Positions 1 through 8,074 of a stretch of DNA of 64,000 nucleotides are shown here, piece after piece; the first letter of the stretch is position 1; the number at the start of each line of letters is the position of its first letter. Origin of the DNA: Candidatus Gastranaerophilales bacterium (GTDB lineage: Bacteria; Cyanobacteriota; Vampirovibrionia; Gastranaerophilales; Gastranaerophilaceae). The position numbers were made by a program, and so were the translations under genes. The notes beneath the pieces are model-generated. The model did no database searches. It saw only the letters and a program-made list of their open reading frames with translations, and was not told where the DNA came from. The DNA lies in assembly GCA_944324165.1 (NCBI GenBank), contig CALUVG010000006.1, forward strand, positions 1-64,000, read 5' to 3'.

Positions 1-58
1 TATCTATTCGTTCTTCTGCCAGCTTTCCTGCCATCCAAATTCCTCGTTTTTCATTCAT
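1..58 (-). CDS. Possible 5' end of a truncated gene
   Basis: A minus-strand reading frame opens with ATG at 58 and stays open to the window edge, giving about 19 residues that begin MNEKRGIWMAGKLAEER. No strong Shine-Dalgarno is visible, and the fragment is too short to identify. An AT-rich stretch just upstream could hold its promoter. It is listed only because the divergent neighbour at 207 leaves room for a gene start here. Confidence 0.3.
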   Translation of the reverse strand, partial: MNEKRGIWMAGKLAEERID

Positions 59-206
59 ACTTACATTATTACATATCATCTGAAATTTTTCAAGTGTGCT
101 ACAAGCATCTTTATAAAGATATAAAGATTATGTAAGGAAATCCCATGTCTGATTAATTTTAATTTATAATAATAACATAGTTGAGAATAAATGAATGGAG
201 ATAATT

Positions 207-491
207 ATGGAATCAGTAAATGACATTCTTTCAAAATTAGAAAACGCAGACAGTTCTACAAAAAATGAGTTGGAAAATGAATTAGTTAACATCGGTACTT
301 CTGTTTTACCTGAACTTGTAAACAAATTACAGGTCGTAAGAGGTGTAAAACGCGGTGTGGTTGCAATGACTTTAATCCGTATCGGTGATGCTTCTGTTAA
401 ATATCTTAAAAAAGCTGCTGAAGTTAACAAAGATTTCGAATGGGTTGCTGAATACCTTATCCGTGAAATTAAAGGCTCCGTTGCGGCATAA
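207..491 (+). CDS. Small HEAT-repeat-like protein
   Basis: This is a 94-residue soluble protein. Its paired amphipathic helices and the pattern LVNIGTSVLPELVNKL...VKRGVVAMTLIRIGDASV resemble a single HEAT/armadillo unit, a type of scaffold that usually mediates protein-protein contacts. An in-frame ATG lies at 195, but the ATG at 207 has GGAG six bases upstream, so 207 is preferred. The gene is monocistronic and is followed by a strong terminator. The partner is unknown. The HEAT assignment rests on the helix pattern only. Confidence 0.75.
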   Translation: MESVNDILSKLENADSSTKNELENELVNIGTSVLPELVNKLQVVRGVKRGVVAMTLIRIGDASVKYLKKAAEVNKDFEWVAEYLIREIKGSVAA

Positions 492-520
492 TTGAAACTA
501 TTTTAAAATAAATTTACAAA

Positions 521-546
521 AAGCCGGTTAAAATCCGGCTTTTTTG
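521..546 (+). terminator. Rho-independent terminator
   Basis: A perfect 7-bp stem, AAGCCGG/CCGGCTT, with a 7-nt loop is followed by a T run. It sits right after the HEAT-like gene and only about 16 bases before the next start codon. Confidence 0.85.
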
Positions 547-561
547 TGTAATAATTATTTT

Positions 562-2064
562 ATGGGGAAAAAAAATATTATATTTTATTTAACTATATTT
601 ATGCTTATTGCAGCATTTACCTTGACTGCACCATATCTTGATTTTGATTTATGGGCAAGGTTAATTGCAGGCATGGGGGTTGTTGATGGCGGGCATGTCC
701 TGACACAGGATTTTTTATCTTACACTCCTGTACATACCTGGTACGACCACGAATGGGGATCAGGGGTTGTTTTTTATCTTGTTCTAAAATATTTTGGAGC
801 AAATGGATTGATGCTGTTGCAGGATATTTTGCTGTTTTTAATATTTTTTGTAGCATTCAAAGTTGTTAAACTAAAAACTAAGTCTGACCCTTACAATATA
901 ATTTTCTTTGCATTTTTTATTCTTGCAGCCTTAGATACTTTAAACCACCCTATACGTTGCCACATGTTTAGTTTCTTACTGTTTACAGTATTTATATATA
1001 TACTTGAAAAAGTAAGAATAAGCGGAAATAAAAAACTTTTAATATTGCTCCCTTTCCTTACTATTTTATGGAATAATTTGCATGGTGGTGTTGTTGCCGG
1101 ACTTGGATTAATCGGCATGTATATGTTTGGCGAAATTCTAAATCGCAAACCATATATGGAATACCTTATAACACTTGTATTTTCAACTATATCACTGGTG
1201 ATTAATCCGTGGGGAATTGATTATATTAAATTTCTTCTGCACGCAACAACAATGGAGCGTCCAACTATTGGTGAATGGCAGGGATTATTCTCTCAGCTCC
1301 ATAAAAAATACCAGATGACATTCAAAACATTTTTACTGGGAACAATTTTAATTGAATTATATAATTTTTCCAAAAACTTAAAAAAGACAAAAATTACAGA
1401 GCTTTACCGCAAGGCTGATAAAGTAAAATGGATTGTGTTGTTTACTACAGCATTTATGGCTATTAAGCATATCAAAATGCTGCCTTTCTGCGCGATAGCG
1501 GTTGCCTGTTATTGTTATGATGATATTGTACCTGCTTTTCAGAAAGTCAATCAAAAATTTATCTATATATTGCTTATATTTGTTTCTTTGTTCACTATTA
1601 CAACAAAAGTATTTGAAGCTCCAATTAATTTTTCAATATATCCGGTTACTGAGATTGAATTCGTTAAAATAAATAATTTAAAAGGGAATATACTCGTCGA
1701 TTTTGGTCTCGGCAGTTATACATCATATAAGCTGTATCCGCAATGCAAAATTTTTATGGACGGGCGTTATGAAGAAGTTTATCCTGATAATCTTGTCGTT
1801 TTAAATGATAAGTTCTACGCATCTAAGGCTGGCTGGGATGATATATTGAAAGAATTTCCGCCTGACATTATCCTCATTCAGAGCAATCTGCCGGTATACA
1901 AACTTATGCAAAAACGCAATGATTGGAAATTGATTTTTAATGGTAATGCATTTGGTGTTTTTATTAAGGCAGATAAGTATACAGGCAACTATAAACTGCC
2001 TTCTCTGGAAAGGGAATATTACAAAAATACTTTATTTGATACTAATATAAAATTTATCAGGTAA
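562..2064 (+). CDS. Polytopic membrane protein, GT-C glycosyltransferase-like
   Basis: This is a protein of about 500 residues with roughly ten hydrophobic segments. The first external loop carries the pattern DFDLWARL...HVLTQDFLSYTP...WYDHEWGSGVVFYLV. That Asp/Trp/His-Glu-Trp layout is seen in GT-C-fold lipid-linked sugar transferases and related uncharacterised membrane proteins. The C-terminal 130 residues form a soluble domain with the segment ILVDFGLGSYTSYKLYPQCK. An upstream TTG at 544 lies inside the terminator, so the ATG at 562 is chosen although no clear Shine-Dalgarno precedes it. The patatin gene starts 4 bases downstream, so the two are probably co-transcribed. The enzymatic role is inference. 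Confidence 0.75.
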   Translation: MGKKNIIFYLTIFMLIAAFTLTAPYLDFDLWARLIAGMGVVDGGHVLTQDFLSYTPVHTWYDHEWGSGVVFYLVLKYFGANGLMLLQDILLFLIFFVAFKVVKLKTKSDPYNIIFFAFFILAALDTLNHPIRCHMFSFLLFTVFIYILEKVRISGNKKLLILLPFLTILWNNLHGGVVAGLGLIGMYMFGEILNRKPYMEYLITLVFSTISLVINPWGIDYIKFLLHATTMERPTIGEWQGLFSQLHKKYQMTFKTFLLGTILIELYNFSKNLKKTKITELYRKADKVKWIVLFTTAFMAIKHIKMLPFCAIAVACYCYDDIVPAFQKVNQKFIYILLIFVSLFTITTKVFEAPINFSIYPVTEIEFVKINNLKGNILVDFGLGSYTSYKLYPQCKIFMDGRYEEVYPDNLVVLNDKFYASKAGWDDILKEFPPDIILIQSNLPVYKLMQKRNDWKLIFNGNAFGVFIKADKYTGNYKLPSLEREYYKNTLFDTNIKFIR

Positions 2065-2068
2065 CATT

Positions 2069-3289
2069 ATGGAACTTAAAAGTAAAATAGAATATGCATG
2101 CTTATTTGGCGGCGGCGCAATGCGCGGTACAGCTCATGTGGGCGTCCTCAAGGCTTTAGAAGAATTAAATATTTCAATTAACACAATAGCCGGCTCTTCT
2201 GTCGGGGCAATTGTAGCGGCTCTGCTTGCTGTGGGATACACATCCGCTGAACTTAGAGATGTCTTTTTAAAGGTAAATTTTGAATTATTCAGAGATATTC
2301 ATTTTGGGTTTGGAGAAAAATTTGCAATTAGCAAAGGTGAGGTATTTCTGGAATGGATAAGAGAACTTATAGAGAAAAAATATTATGGTGAAAATTACTC
2401 AAAAGGTGAAAATAAACCTGTAACCTTTAAGGATTTGAAGAAAAATTTGGTTATAATAACAACTGACTTGTCCCACTTTAAATGCAAAGAATTTTCGCAA
2501 GTAAAGACGCCGGACTTTGAAGTTGCCTATGCCGTCAGAATATCTTCCAGTATGCCTGGTTTGATGAAACCCCTGGAATACAATAATGTACTGCTTGTAG
2601 ATGGTGATTTGCAAAAATCATGGCCAATGTGGCGACTCACTGATACTCTTAATAACCAAAGTGGGCGAATTCTTGAAGTGAGGCTTGAAGGCGACTGCAG
2701 CGGCAATGATATGAATGCAATAAACTACGCCAATACTGTGTATAGCTGTATTACATCAATTGCTACCGATTATGTACTGGACAGATACTCAGGCAACGAC
2801 AAATATGATTTCATTATAATAAATACCGGAGATATGATTATTCTTGACTTCAATCAGGCAAAAGAAAAACGTGAATACCTTATGGAGCTGGGATATAAAC
2901 AGACTATAAAATATTTTAGAGAGTATTTGCCAAAGAAAAAAGACCATCTCTTTGAAATATATGACCGCATTTATTCCATGTTTAACTCTTTTAATAAGGC
3001 ATTATGCGGCAGCAACGTGATAAAAGCAAAAACTATTTTAGGTGAAATATTTATATATTTTGCGGATCATGCCCAATTTATGGATGCAGGTGATTTAAAT
3101 GCGATCTATAGATTAAAAGATGATTTTCTGGCAAATATTAAATATCCGGCACTGTTCGGACGTACATCACTGAAAAATTCCAAGGAAATTCTTTCCGAAA
3201 CTGAAACTATTATTGAAATGATTAAGGAGAAACTGATTGATTTAAAAAATTATCAAATATTATTAAAGAATAATAATATTGACAATTAA
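2069..3289 (+). CDS. Patatin-like phospholipase
   Basis: This is a 406-residue member of the patatin family of Ser-Asp dyad lipid acyl hydrolases. The oxyanion loop FGGGAMRGTAHVG is at residues 13-25, the nucleophile elbow GSSVG has Ser44, and the catalytic Asp is about residue 178 in VDGD. The usual motif is DG[GA]; here a second Asp replaces the Gly/Ala. There is no signal peptide, so it probably acts from the cytoplasm on membrane lipids. The C-terminal 180 residues are helical and unassigned. It follows the membrane protein gene by 4 bases, which suggests a lipid or cell-envelope unit. Confidence 0.9.
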   Translation: MELKSKIEYACLFGGGAMRGTAHVGVLKALEELNISINTIAGSSVGAIVAALLAVGYTSAELRDVFLKVNFELFRDIHFGFGEKFAISKGEVFLEWIRELIEKKYYGENYSKGENKPVTFKDLKKNLVIITTDLSHFKCKEFSQVKTPDFEVAYAVRISSSMPGLMKPLEYNNVLLVDGDLQKSWPMWRLTDTLNNQSGRILEVRLEGDCSGNDMNAINYANTVYSCITSIATDYVLDRYSGNDKYDFIIINTGDMIILDFNQAKEKREYLMELGYKQTIKYFREYLPKKKDHLFEIYDRIYSMFNSFNKALCGSNVIKAKTILGEIFIYFADHAQFMDAGDLNAIYRLKDDFLANIKYPALFGRTSLKNSKEILSETETIIEMIKEKLIDLKNYQILLKNNNIDN

Positions 3290-3307
3290 GATTGTTTTTA
3301 CTACAAT
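3279..3307 (+). promoter_or_regulatory. Sigma-70-type promoter of tRNA-Leu
   Basis: A TTGACA -35 element and a TACAAT -10 element are separated by exactly 17 bases. The site overlaps the last codons of the patatin gene and points at the tRNA 38 bases downstream. Confidence 0.8.
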
Positions 3308-3344
3308 AAATATCGTAGCCAATTTGAAAAACAAATATTCAAAA

Positions 3345-3431
3345 GCCCTGGTGGCGGAATCGGTAGACGCGTTGGACTTAAAATCCAATTGGGTTAATCA
3401 CTCAGTGCCAGTTCAAGTCTGGCCCAGGGCA
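3345..3431 (+). tRNA. tRNA-Leu(UAA)
   Basis: This is a complete 87-nt class II tRNA. The acceptor stem is GCCCTGG/CCAGGGC, the anticodon stem is TTGGA/TCCAA, and the loop CTTAAAA gives anticodon UAA. It has a long variable arm and a T stem GCCAG/CTGGC with loop TTCAAGT. The discriminator base is A and CCA is not encoded. The gene stands alone with its own consensus promoter and terminator. Confidence 0.97.
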
Positions 3432-3441
3432 GTATTCTTAC

Positions 3442-3468
3442 AGAGACTTATTATTTAAGTCTCTTTTT
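3442..3468 (+). terminator. Terminator after tRNA-Leu
   Basis: An 8-bp stem, AGAGACTT/AAGTCTCT, with a short AT loop is followed by five T residues. It lies 11 bases after the tRNA. Confidence 0.8.
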
Positions 3469-3482
3469 CATATCTAAACACG

Positions 3483-4499
3483 TTAATCAAAGAATTGTTT
3501 AATCTCATCCCAGCAAAATTGTTTTGATCGCGCAAAATCGCTTAATGCAGCAGATGATTCTTCCTTCAGACTCTGAAACTTTTCATCAAAATCAGAAAAA
3601 TCTTCCAGTGATAATAAAGGTATAGATGCATCATTTGCGAGTTGTTCAACTTTTATATCATAATTTATGCCTAAGGATTTAACACCGGCTTTTATACCTA
3701 TAATCAAAGCATGAAATCGCATTGCAATAAGATATTCGAGAGAAGAAAGCTGCTCTGCAATGCTCAGTAGGGAATTATTTGTAACAACTTCAGTTTTAAT
3801 ATCTTTAGATATATTATTAAGTTTTATTCTAAAACTATTGCAAATATCCAAATCTAAGGCATCCTGCAAGGAAAAAATCTTAATTTTTTTGTCCGAAAAA
3901 TTTTTGACAACCAGATGCGCAAGAACGTTTAAAAACTCATCGCTTACTGTTTTAAATTCGCGTAACTGAACACCAACTTCATATGCATTATTAACATGGT
4001 TTACATCAATTGAATAAACCGGATCTGATACAAGTTTTGCTTTAATTTTGTATTTTTTTAAAAGATTATAGCTATTTTCGTCCCGTACTGTTATGAAACT
4101 ACAAAAACGAATTATATTCATAACAATAAATCTTGCAAAACTGTTGTTGATTGGTCCTATTCCTTGAGCAAATATTATAACTTTTTTTCTAAAAAAAAGT
4201 GCAATAAATATGATTAAAGAATAATAAATAAGACTTTTTAAACTGGTTACATCCTGCAGAAGGCTGCCGCCGCCGGATATGATAATGTCACATTTAATAA
4301 TTGTTTCTATGACCTGTGGTAAATTAAAACTGCAAACTGCCTTAACATCATGTACAGATGAAGACCAGTCAGGATTTGAAGAAAAAACTGTAATGTCAGT
4401 ATTCCATTGTTTTAATTTGGAGAGAAGAACAGACAAAATTTCTTCATCACCAAAATTATTAAATCCGTAATAACCTGATATTACGACTTTTTTAGTCAC
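3483..4499 (-). CDS. csaB: Polysaccharide pyruvyl transferase, CsaB family
   Basis: CsaB transfers pyruvate from phosphoenolpyruvate to a cell-wall polysaccharide, making the ketal that SLH domains bind. The N-terminus ISGYYGFNNFGDEEIL and the C-terminal block MRFHALIIGIKAG...LGINYDIKV are family hallmarks. The length of about 338 residues is typical. The frame is open up to 4538, but GTG at 4499 has GGAGGA just upstream and overlaps the stop of the preceding kinase gene as GTGACTAA, which fixes this start by translational coupling. An SLH-domain protein encoded at 30508-31788 is a plausible beneficiary. The placement with two ketodeoxy-sugar genes is unusual. Confidence 0.9.
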   Translation of the reverse strand: MTKKVVISGYYGFNNFGDEEILSVLLSKLKQWNTDITVFSSNPDWSSSVHDVKAVCSFNLPQVIETIIKCDIIISGGGSLLQDVTSLKSLIYYSLIIFIALFFRKKVIIFAQGIGPINNSFARFIVMNIIRFCSFITVRDENSYNLLKKYKIKAKLVSDPVYSIDVNHVNNAYEVGVQLREFKTVSDEFLNVLAHLVVKNFSDKKIKIFSLQDALDLDICNSFRIKLNNISKDIKTEVVTNNSLLSIAEQLSSLEYLIAMRFHALIIGIKAGVKSLGINYDIKVEQLANDASIPLLSLEDFSDFDEKFQSLKEESSAALSDFARSKQFCWDEIKQFFD

Positions 4500-5439
4500 A
4501 TCTTCCTCCATTATAGAGTCTGAAAATTTCATCAGCATACGGAATTGATTTTATAGCCCCCATTTTACCTGCCTGCAGACCTGCTACTATTGAACCAATT
4601 TTAGTTGCCTCAAGAGGGGAATAACCGTGCACCATTGCGTGCAGAAAACCGCCGTTGAATGCGTCGCCTGAGCAGGTAGTATCAACAACGGATTTTGCAA
4701 AAAACTCAGTAAATTTAACATTACCATTGAAACCTGTATAATATCCTTTTTTCTCGCTGGATTTTATCACAACAGTACTTACACCAATATCCCAGAGTTT
4801 TTTGATTATATTTTCCGCAGAATCAAGCTCCAATATATTAACAGTATCATATTTGGCACTCAAAAATACAATATCAATATCTTCTATAACACTATTGAAA
4901 TATTCTCTGGCGTCGTCAGCTGATGCATATAATGCTGAATAATTAGGATCATAAGCCGTAAGAATTCCATTATTCTTTGCAATTTTAAAAGCTTTGCCAA
5001 CCGCTTCACGCGCAGACATTGAAAGGGTTTGCGTAACACCTGATGCATAAACTAATTTTGCAGATTTTATATAGTCTTCAGAAATGTCATCAATAGATAG
5101 TTTGGAAGGGGCTGTTTTTTTTCTGTAATAGGCAAATTCTTTTTCATTGGCAGCAGGACGCGCGATAAAATATACACCATTTTGCTCCTCAGCAAGTTTA
5201 ACCTGAGAAATATCAAGTCCTTCAGCATTCCAGCTGTCGAGAAGAAAATCTCTAAAGGCATCATCTCCGACTTTTGTTATGAATCCTACATGGGACCCCG
5301 CTCTAAGTGCAGCAATTGCAGTAGCAAGGGCATCTCCACCATAATATTTATACATACATTCGGCACAGCTTAATTTTAAATCAGTTGAAAATTCAACTAA
5401 ACTTTCACCAATAGTAATAATATCAAGTTTTTGTTCCAT
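4492..5439 (-). CDS. kdgK: PfkB-family sugar kinase, probable 2-keto-3-deoxygluconate kinase
   Basis: This is a 315-residue ribokinase/PfkB-fold kinase. The N-terminal signature is YYGGDALATAIAALRAG, followed by ITKVGDDAFRDFL. The C-terminal anion-hole motif TTCSGDAFNGG is near residue 259 and contains the catalytic Asp. Substrate cannot be read from the motifs alone; KDG is inferred because a KDPG-aldolase gene ends 3 bases upstream. Together they would phosphorylate KDG and split KDPG to pyruvate and glyceraldehyde-3-phosphate. The start ATG at 5439 has AAAGGGA upstream. The canonical GG-xP-xN start of the family is altered to GGDALA. Confidence 0.85.
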   Translation of the reverse strand: MEQKLDIITIGESLVEFSTDLKLSCAECMYKYYGGDALATAIAALRAGSHVGFITKVGDDAFRDFLLDSWNAEGLDISQVKLAEEQNGVYFIARPAANEKEFAYYRKKTAPSKLSIDDISEDYIKSAKLVYASGVTQTLSMSAREAVGKAFKIAKNNGILTAYDPNYSALYASADDAREYFNSVIEDIDIVFLSAKYDTVNILELDSAENIIKKLWDIGVSTVVIKSSEKKGYYTGFNGNVKFTEFFAKSVVDTTCSGDAFNGGFLHAMVHGYSPLEATKIGSIVAGLQAGKMGAIKSIPYADEIFRLYNGGRCD

Positions 5440-5442
5440 ACT

Positions 5443-6051
5443 TTATCCCTTTAATTCCGAAACTATTTTGCGTGCTCTTGATGTAATTTCTGACAGTGAG
5501 TATCCCTCGTAAAAATCTCTTCCAACCCCCACGGAATGAGCACCTGCTTTTATGTAATCAGCGACCTCTGATAATTTTACATTGCCGGTAGGCATGACTT
5601 TCAAAAAAGGCATAGGTCTTAATAAATCCTCAATATACAAAGCCCCGCCCATGGCTGTAATAGGGTAAATTTTAACAAGCGGTATACGTGCTTTCCAGGC
5701 ACTATATGCTTCATTTGCCGTAGAAGTTCCGGCAATATAGGGAACCAATCTGTCTTTTGATATTTTAACGATATTCATTTGGAATATTGGTGAAGACAGT
5801 ATTTCCGCACCATACTCAATCGCCGTTTTCGCCTGAAGTGCCGTAATAATTCCACCGGCACAAACGCTTGCATGCTGAGAAATTTCTTTAATAACACCAA
5901 ACATATCCGTATTTTCAATGTTAATTTCAAGAATTTTTATTCCTCCATCTATTAAAGCCATTGCTTTATCACGGATACTTTTAGAATCTTTGCCTCTCAA
6001 TATAGGCATTATTTTTTCTTCTGATAATATTTCTATTAAGTTTTTGTTCAT
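5443..6051 (-). CDS. eda: KDPG aldolase
   Basis: This is a 202-residue class I aldolase of the KDPG/KHG family, a (beta/alpha)8 barrel that forms a Schiff base with pyruvate. The segment IMPILRG is at residues 14-20, the catalytic Glu is about residue 42 in LEINIEN, and the Schiff-base Lys is about residue 127 in PLVKIYPITAMGG. A phosphate-binding GVGRDFYEG lies near the end. It is the first gene of a three-gene minus-strand operon. The start has AAGGAC upstream, and an extended -10 element lies 23-28 bases before the ATG. Confidence 0.9.
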   Translation of the reverse strand: MNKNLIEILSEEKIMPILRGKDSKSIRDKAMALIDGGIKILEINIENTDMFGVIKEISQHASVCAGGIITALQAKTAIEYGAEILSSPIFQMNIVKISKDRLVPYIAGTSTANEAYSAWKARIPLVKIYPITAMGGALYIEDLLRPMPFLKVMPTGNVKLSEVADYIKAGAHSVGVGRDFYEGYSLSEITSRARKIVSELKG

Positions 6052-6073
6052 AATTTGTCCTTTTACCTGAGTT

Positions 6074-6079
6074 ATTATA
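6074..6079 (-). promoter_or_regulatory. Extended -10 promoter of the eda-kdgK-csaB operon
   Basis: On the minus strand the sequence TGATATAAT (TGnTATAAT) precedes the aldolase start. No good -35 is seen, as is common for extended -10 promoters. Confidence 0.45.
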
Positions 6080-6112
6080 TCATAAAATAAAGATTAGAGG
6101 AATAATTTAAAA

Positions 6113-8074
6113 ATGGCGAATTTCAAAGCTAGATTAAAATCTAAAAGTTTCTTTGTATACTCAACATTAATACATATATTTTTATCTGTAATAATCATAA
6201 TAACTTCATATTTATTTTTTGTACCAAATGTTTACAATTTTATGGTAAGCAATTTTTCGGCGCGGAATCTCGGTGATAAAGACATTGTATTAATTGTTAT
6301 AGACGACAAATCCGTTGATAAGCAGAGGTGGCCGTGGAAACGAGAGTTATATGCAAAGATTTTTGACTACCTGCATGATTATGCACATACTGAAATCATA
6401 GGGTTTGACTCTATACCTTCTGCTCCGGATTACGAAAATCCCGAATCTGATAAAAGATTTTTTGAATCCATTAAACGTATTGACAATTTTGTTGTTGGAT
6501 TTTCTCCGTCTACTGCAGAATATGAAAAAACTCTAGCCGGATATGATAATAAATTTCGCGATAAATTCGCAATAAAAGTTAATGATAATAGAAGTTATAT
6601 ACCTGTTTCAAAATACAAAAGTATATCATATTACCCTGAAGCTTATTTTAATTCCGTGAAATATGCAGGATCTGTAAATAATACACAAAATATAAACGGG
6701 TATCTGGTACAGGCAGACCAGACTGTCACTGTTAATAATGCCGTATACCCTTCACTGGCTTTGCGCATGTATATGTTTCTTAACAAAGCCGATACTCTTA
6801 CACTCACTGATGATAATATTCTGGTAAATGCGACTAATTTAGATATTCCTGCTTTTTCCAGCGCGAACGGAATGCAGACACATATCCATTTTTATAAACG
6901 ATTTAATAATTCGGAATATTCACATCCAAAATATTCTGCAATTGATATTATAGACTCGTACGATGCGCTAAAGTCCGGTAAAACTCCAATTATTGATCCG
7001 GCAGAATTCAATAATAAAATAGTTCTTGTTGGGGCTAATGCAAGAGCGTCTGCACTTGGACTTGAAGATACTGTTCCTACTCCTATGCTGCAAAAGCATC
7101 CGGGAGTTGATATTCAGGCTACAATTCTTGATAACATTATAAATGATGAATTTATAACACTTCCGCCGTTTAGCTGGGAAATAACTATTATTATACTGCT
7201 TTCTATTTTAACATTTGTGCTCATAAGCAGACTTTCGTTCTTTAAATCTCTCAGCGTGCTTATAGCAATAGGTATTGCTTATTTCATATTTTGTATTTTC
7301 GGCTATATAAATGACATGGCATTTGATGTTATAACACCACTTCTTGTTCAGCTTATAACAATGATTTTTGCCTATTCATTCAGGTTTATTCTTGAAGGTA
7401 AAAATAAAGAAAAAATTAAACAGGCTATGGGTAAGTATTTATCTCAGGATATTATGCAGAATGTAGTTAAAAATATTGATGATATAAGACTTGGCGGGAA
7501 AAAAGCTAATGTAACTGTTCTGTTTGCGGATATCAGAGGATTCACCAGTATGAGCGAAAAAATGACTGCAGAAGAAGTTTCAATGATATTAAATGAATAC
7601 TTTAGTGAAATCGAACCTATTATCACAAAATACAACGGTGTAATAAATAAATTCATAGGTGATGCAGTAATGGCAATATTCGGTGAACCGATACAAGATA
7701 TAAATCACCCTACTAATGCTGTAAAATGTGCATATGACATGCTTAAAAAAGTTGATTGGCTTCAAGATAAATGGTTGAATGAAGGCAAACCGAAAATTGA
7801 AATAGGCATTGGTATTAATACCGGAGAAGCTTTTGTAGGTAACATCGGGTCAGAAAAACGTCTTGAGTATACTGTAATCGGCGATATGGTTAATCTGGCA
7901 AGCCGAATAGAAAGTTATAACAAAGTTTACAAAACTAATTTTTTGATAAGCTCCTCCACTTACGCACAGGTCAGTTCTATTGTGGATGTAATTAAAATAA
8001 GCGAAGTTACAATACGTGGAAAATCAAAAAAAATGGATATATATGAGGTCTTGAGAGTCAGCAGCAATGATTGA
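6113..8074 (+). CDS. CHASE2-domain class III adenylate/guanylate cyclase
   Basis: This 653-residue membrane receptor cyclase has a transmembrane helix at about 16-40, an extracytoplasmic CHASE2 sensor at about 50-345, then two or three transmembrane helices to about 430 and a class III cyclase domain at about 455-640. The metal-binding Asp residues lie in VLFADIRGFTSMSE (about 472) and NKFIGDAVMAIFGEP (about 516). The segment LEYTVIGDMVNLASRIE carries the transition-state region. The substrate-selecting Lys in NKFIGD favours ATP over GTP, but this is not decisive. Its stop overlaps the recG start by 8 bases. Confidence 0.92.
   Translation: MANFKARLKSKSFFVYSTLIHIFLSVIIIITSYLFFVPNVYNFMVSNFSARNLGDKDIVLIVIDDKSVDKQRWPWKRELYAKIFDYLHDYAHTEIIGFDSIPSAPDYENPESDKRFFESIKRIDNFVVGFSPSTAEYEKTLAGYDNKFRDKFAIKVNDNRSYIPVSKYKSISYYPEAYFNSVKYAGSVNNTQNINGYLVQADQTVTVNNAVYPSLALRMYMFLNKADTLTLTDDNILVNATNLDIPAFSSANGMQTHIHFYKRFNNSEYSHPKYSAIDIIDSYDALKSGKTPIIDPAEFNNKIVLVGANARASALGLEDTVPTPMLQKHPGVDIQATILDNIINDEFITLPPFSWEITIIILLSILTFVLISRLSFFKSLSVLIAIGIAYFIFCIFGYINDMAFDVITPLLVQLITMIFAYSFRFILEGKNKEKIKQAMGKYLSQDIMQNVVKNIDDIRLGGKKANVTVLFADIRGFTSMSEKMTAEEVSMILNEYFSEIEPIITKYNGVINKFIGDAVMAIFGEPIQDINHPTNAVKCAYDMLKKVDWLQDKWLNEGKPKIEIGIGINTGEAFVGNIGSEKRLEYTVIGDMVNLASRIESYNKVYKTNFLISSSTYAQVSSIVDVIKISEVTIRGKSKKMDIYEVLRVSSND

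Noticed and set aside
544-561. Upstream TTG start for the membrane protein
   Set aside because: It would lie inside the terminator T run and adds six residues with no support.
3345-3431. tRNA-Leu as an integration site of a mobile element
   Set aside because: No integrase, no repeat of the tRNA 3' end and no foreign composition is seen downstream; csaB and central metabolism genes follow.
4500-4538. Upstream ATG starts for csaB
   Set aside because: They extend into the kinase gene; the GTG at 4499 has a strong ribosome binding site and coupled stop, and gives the usual CsaB N-terminus.
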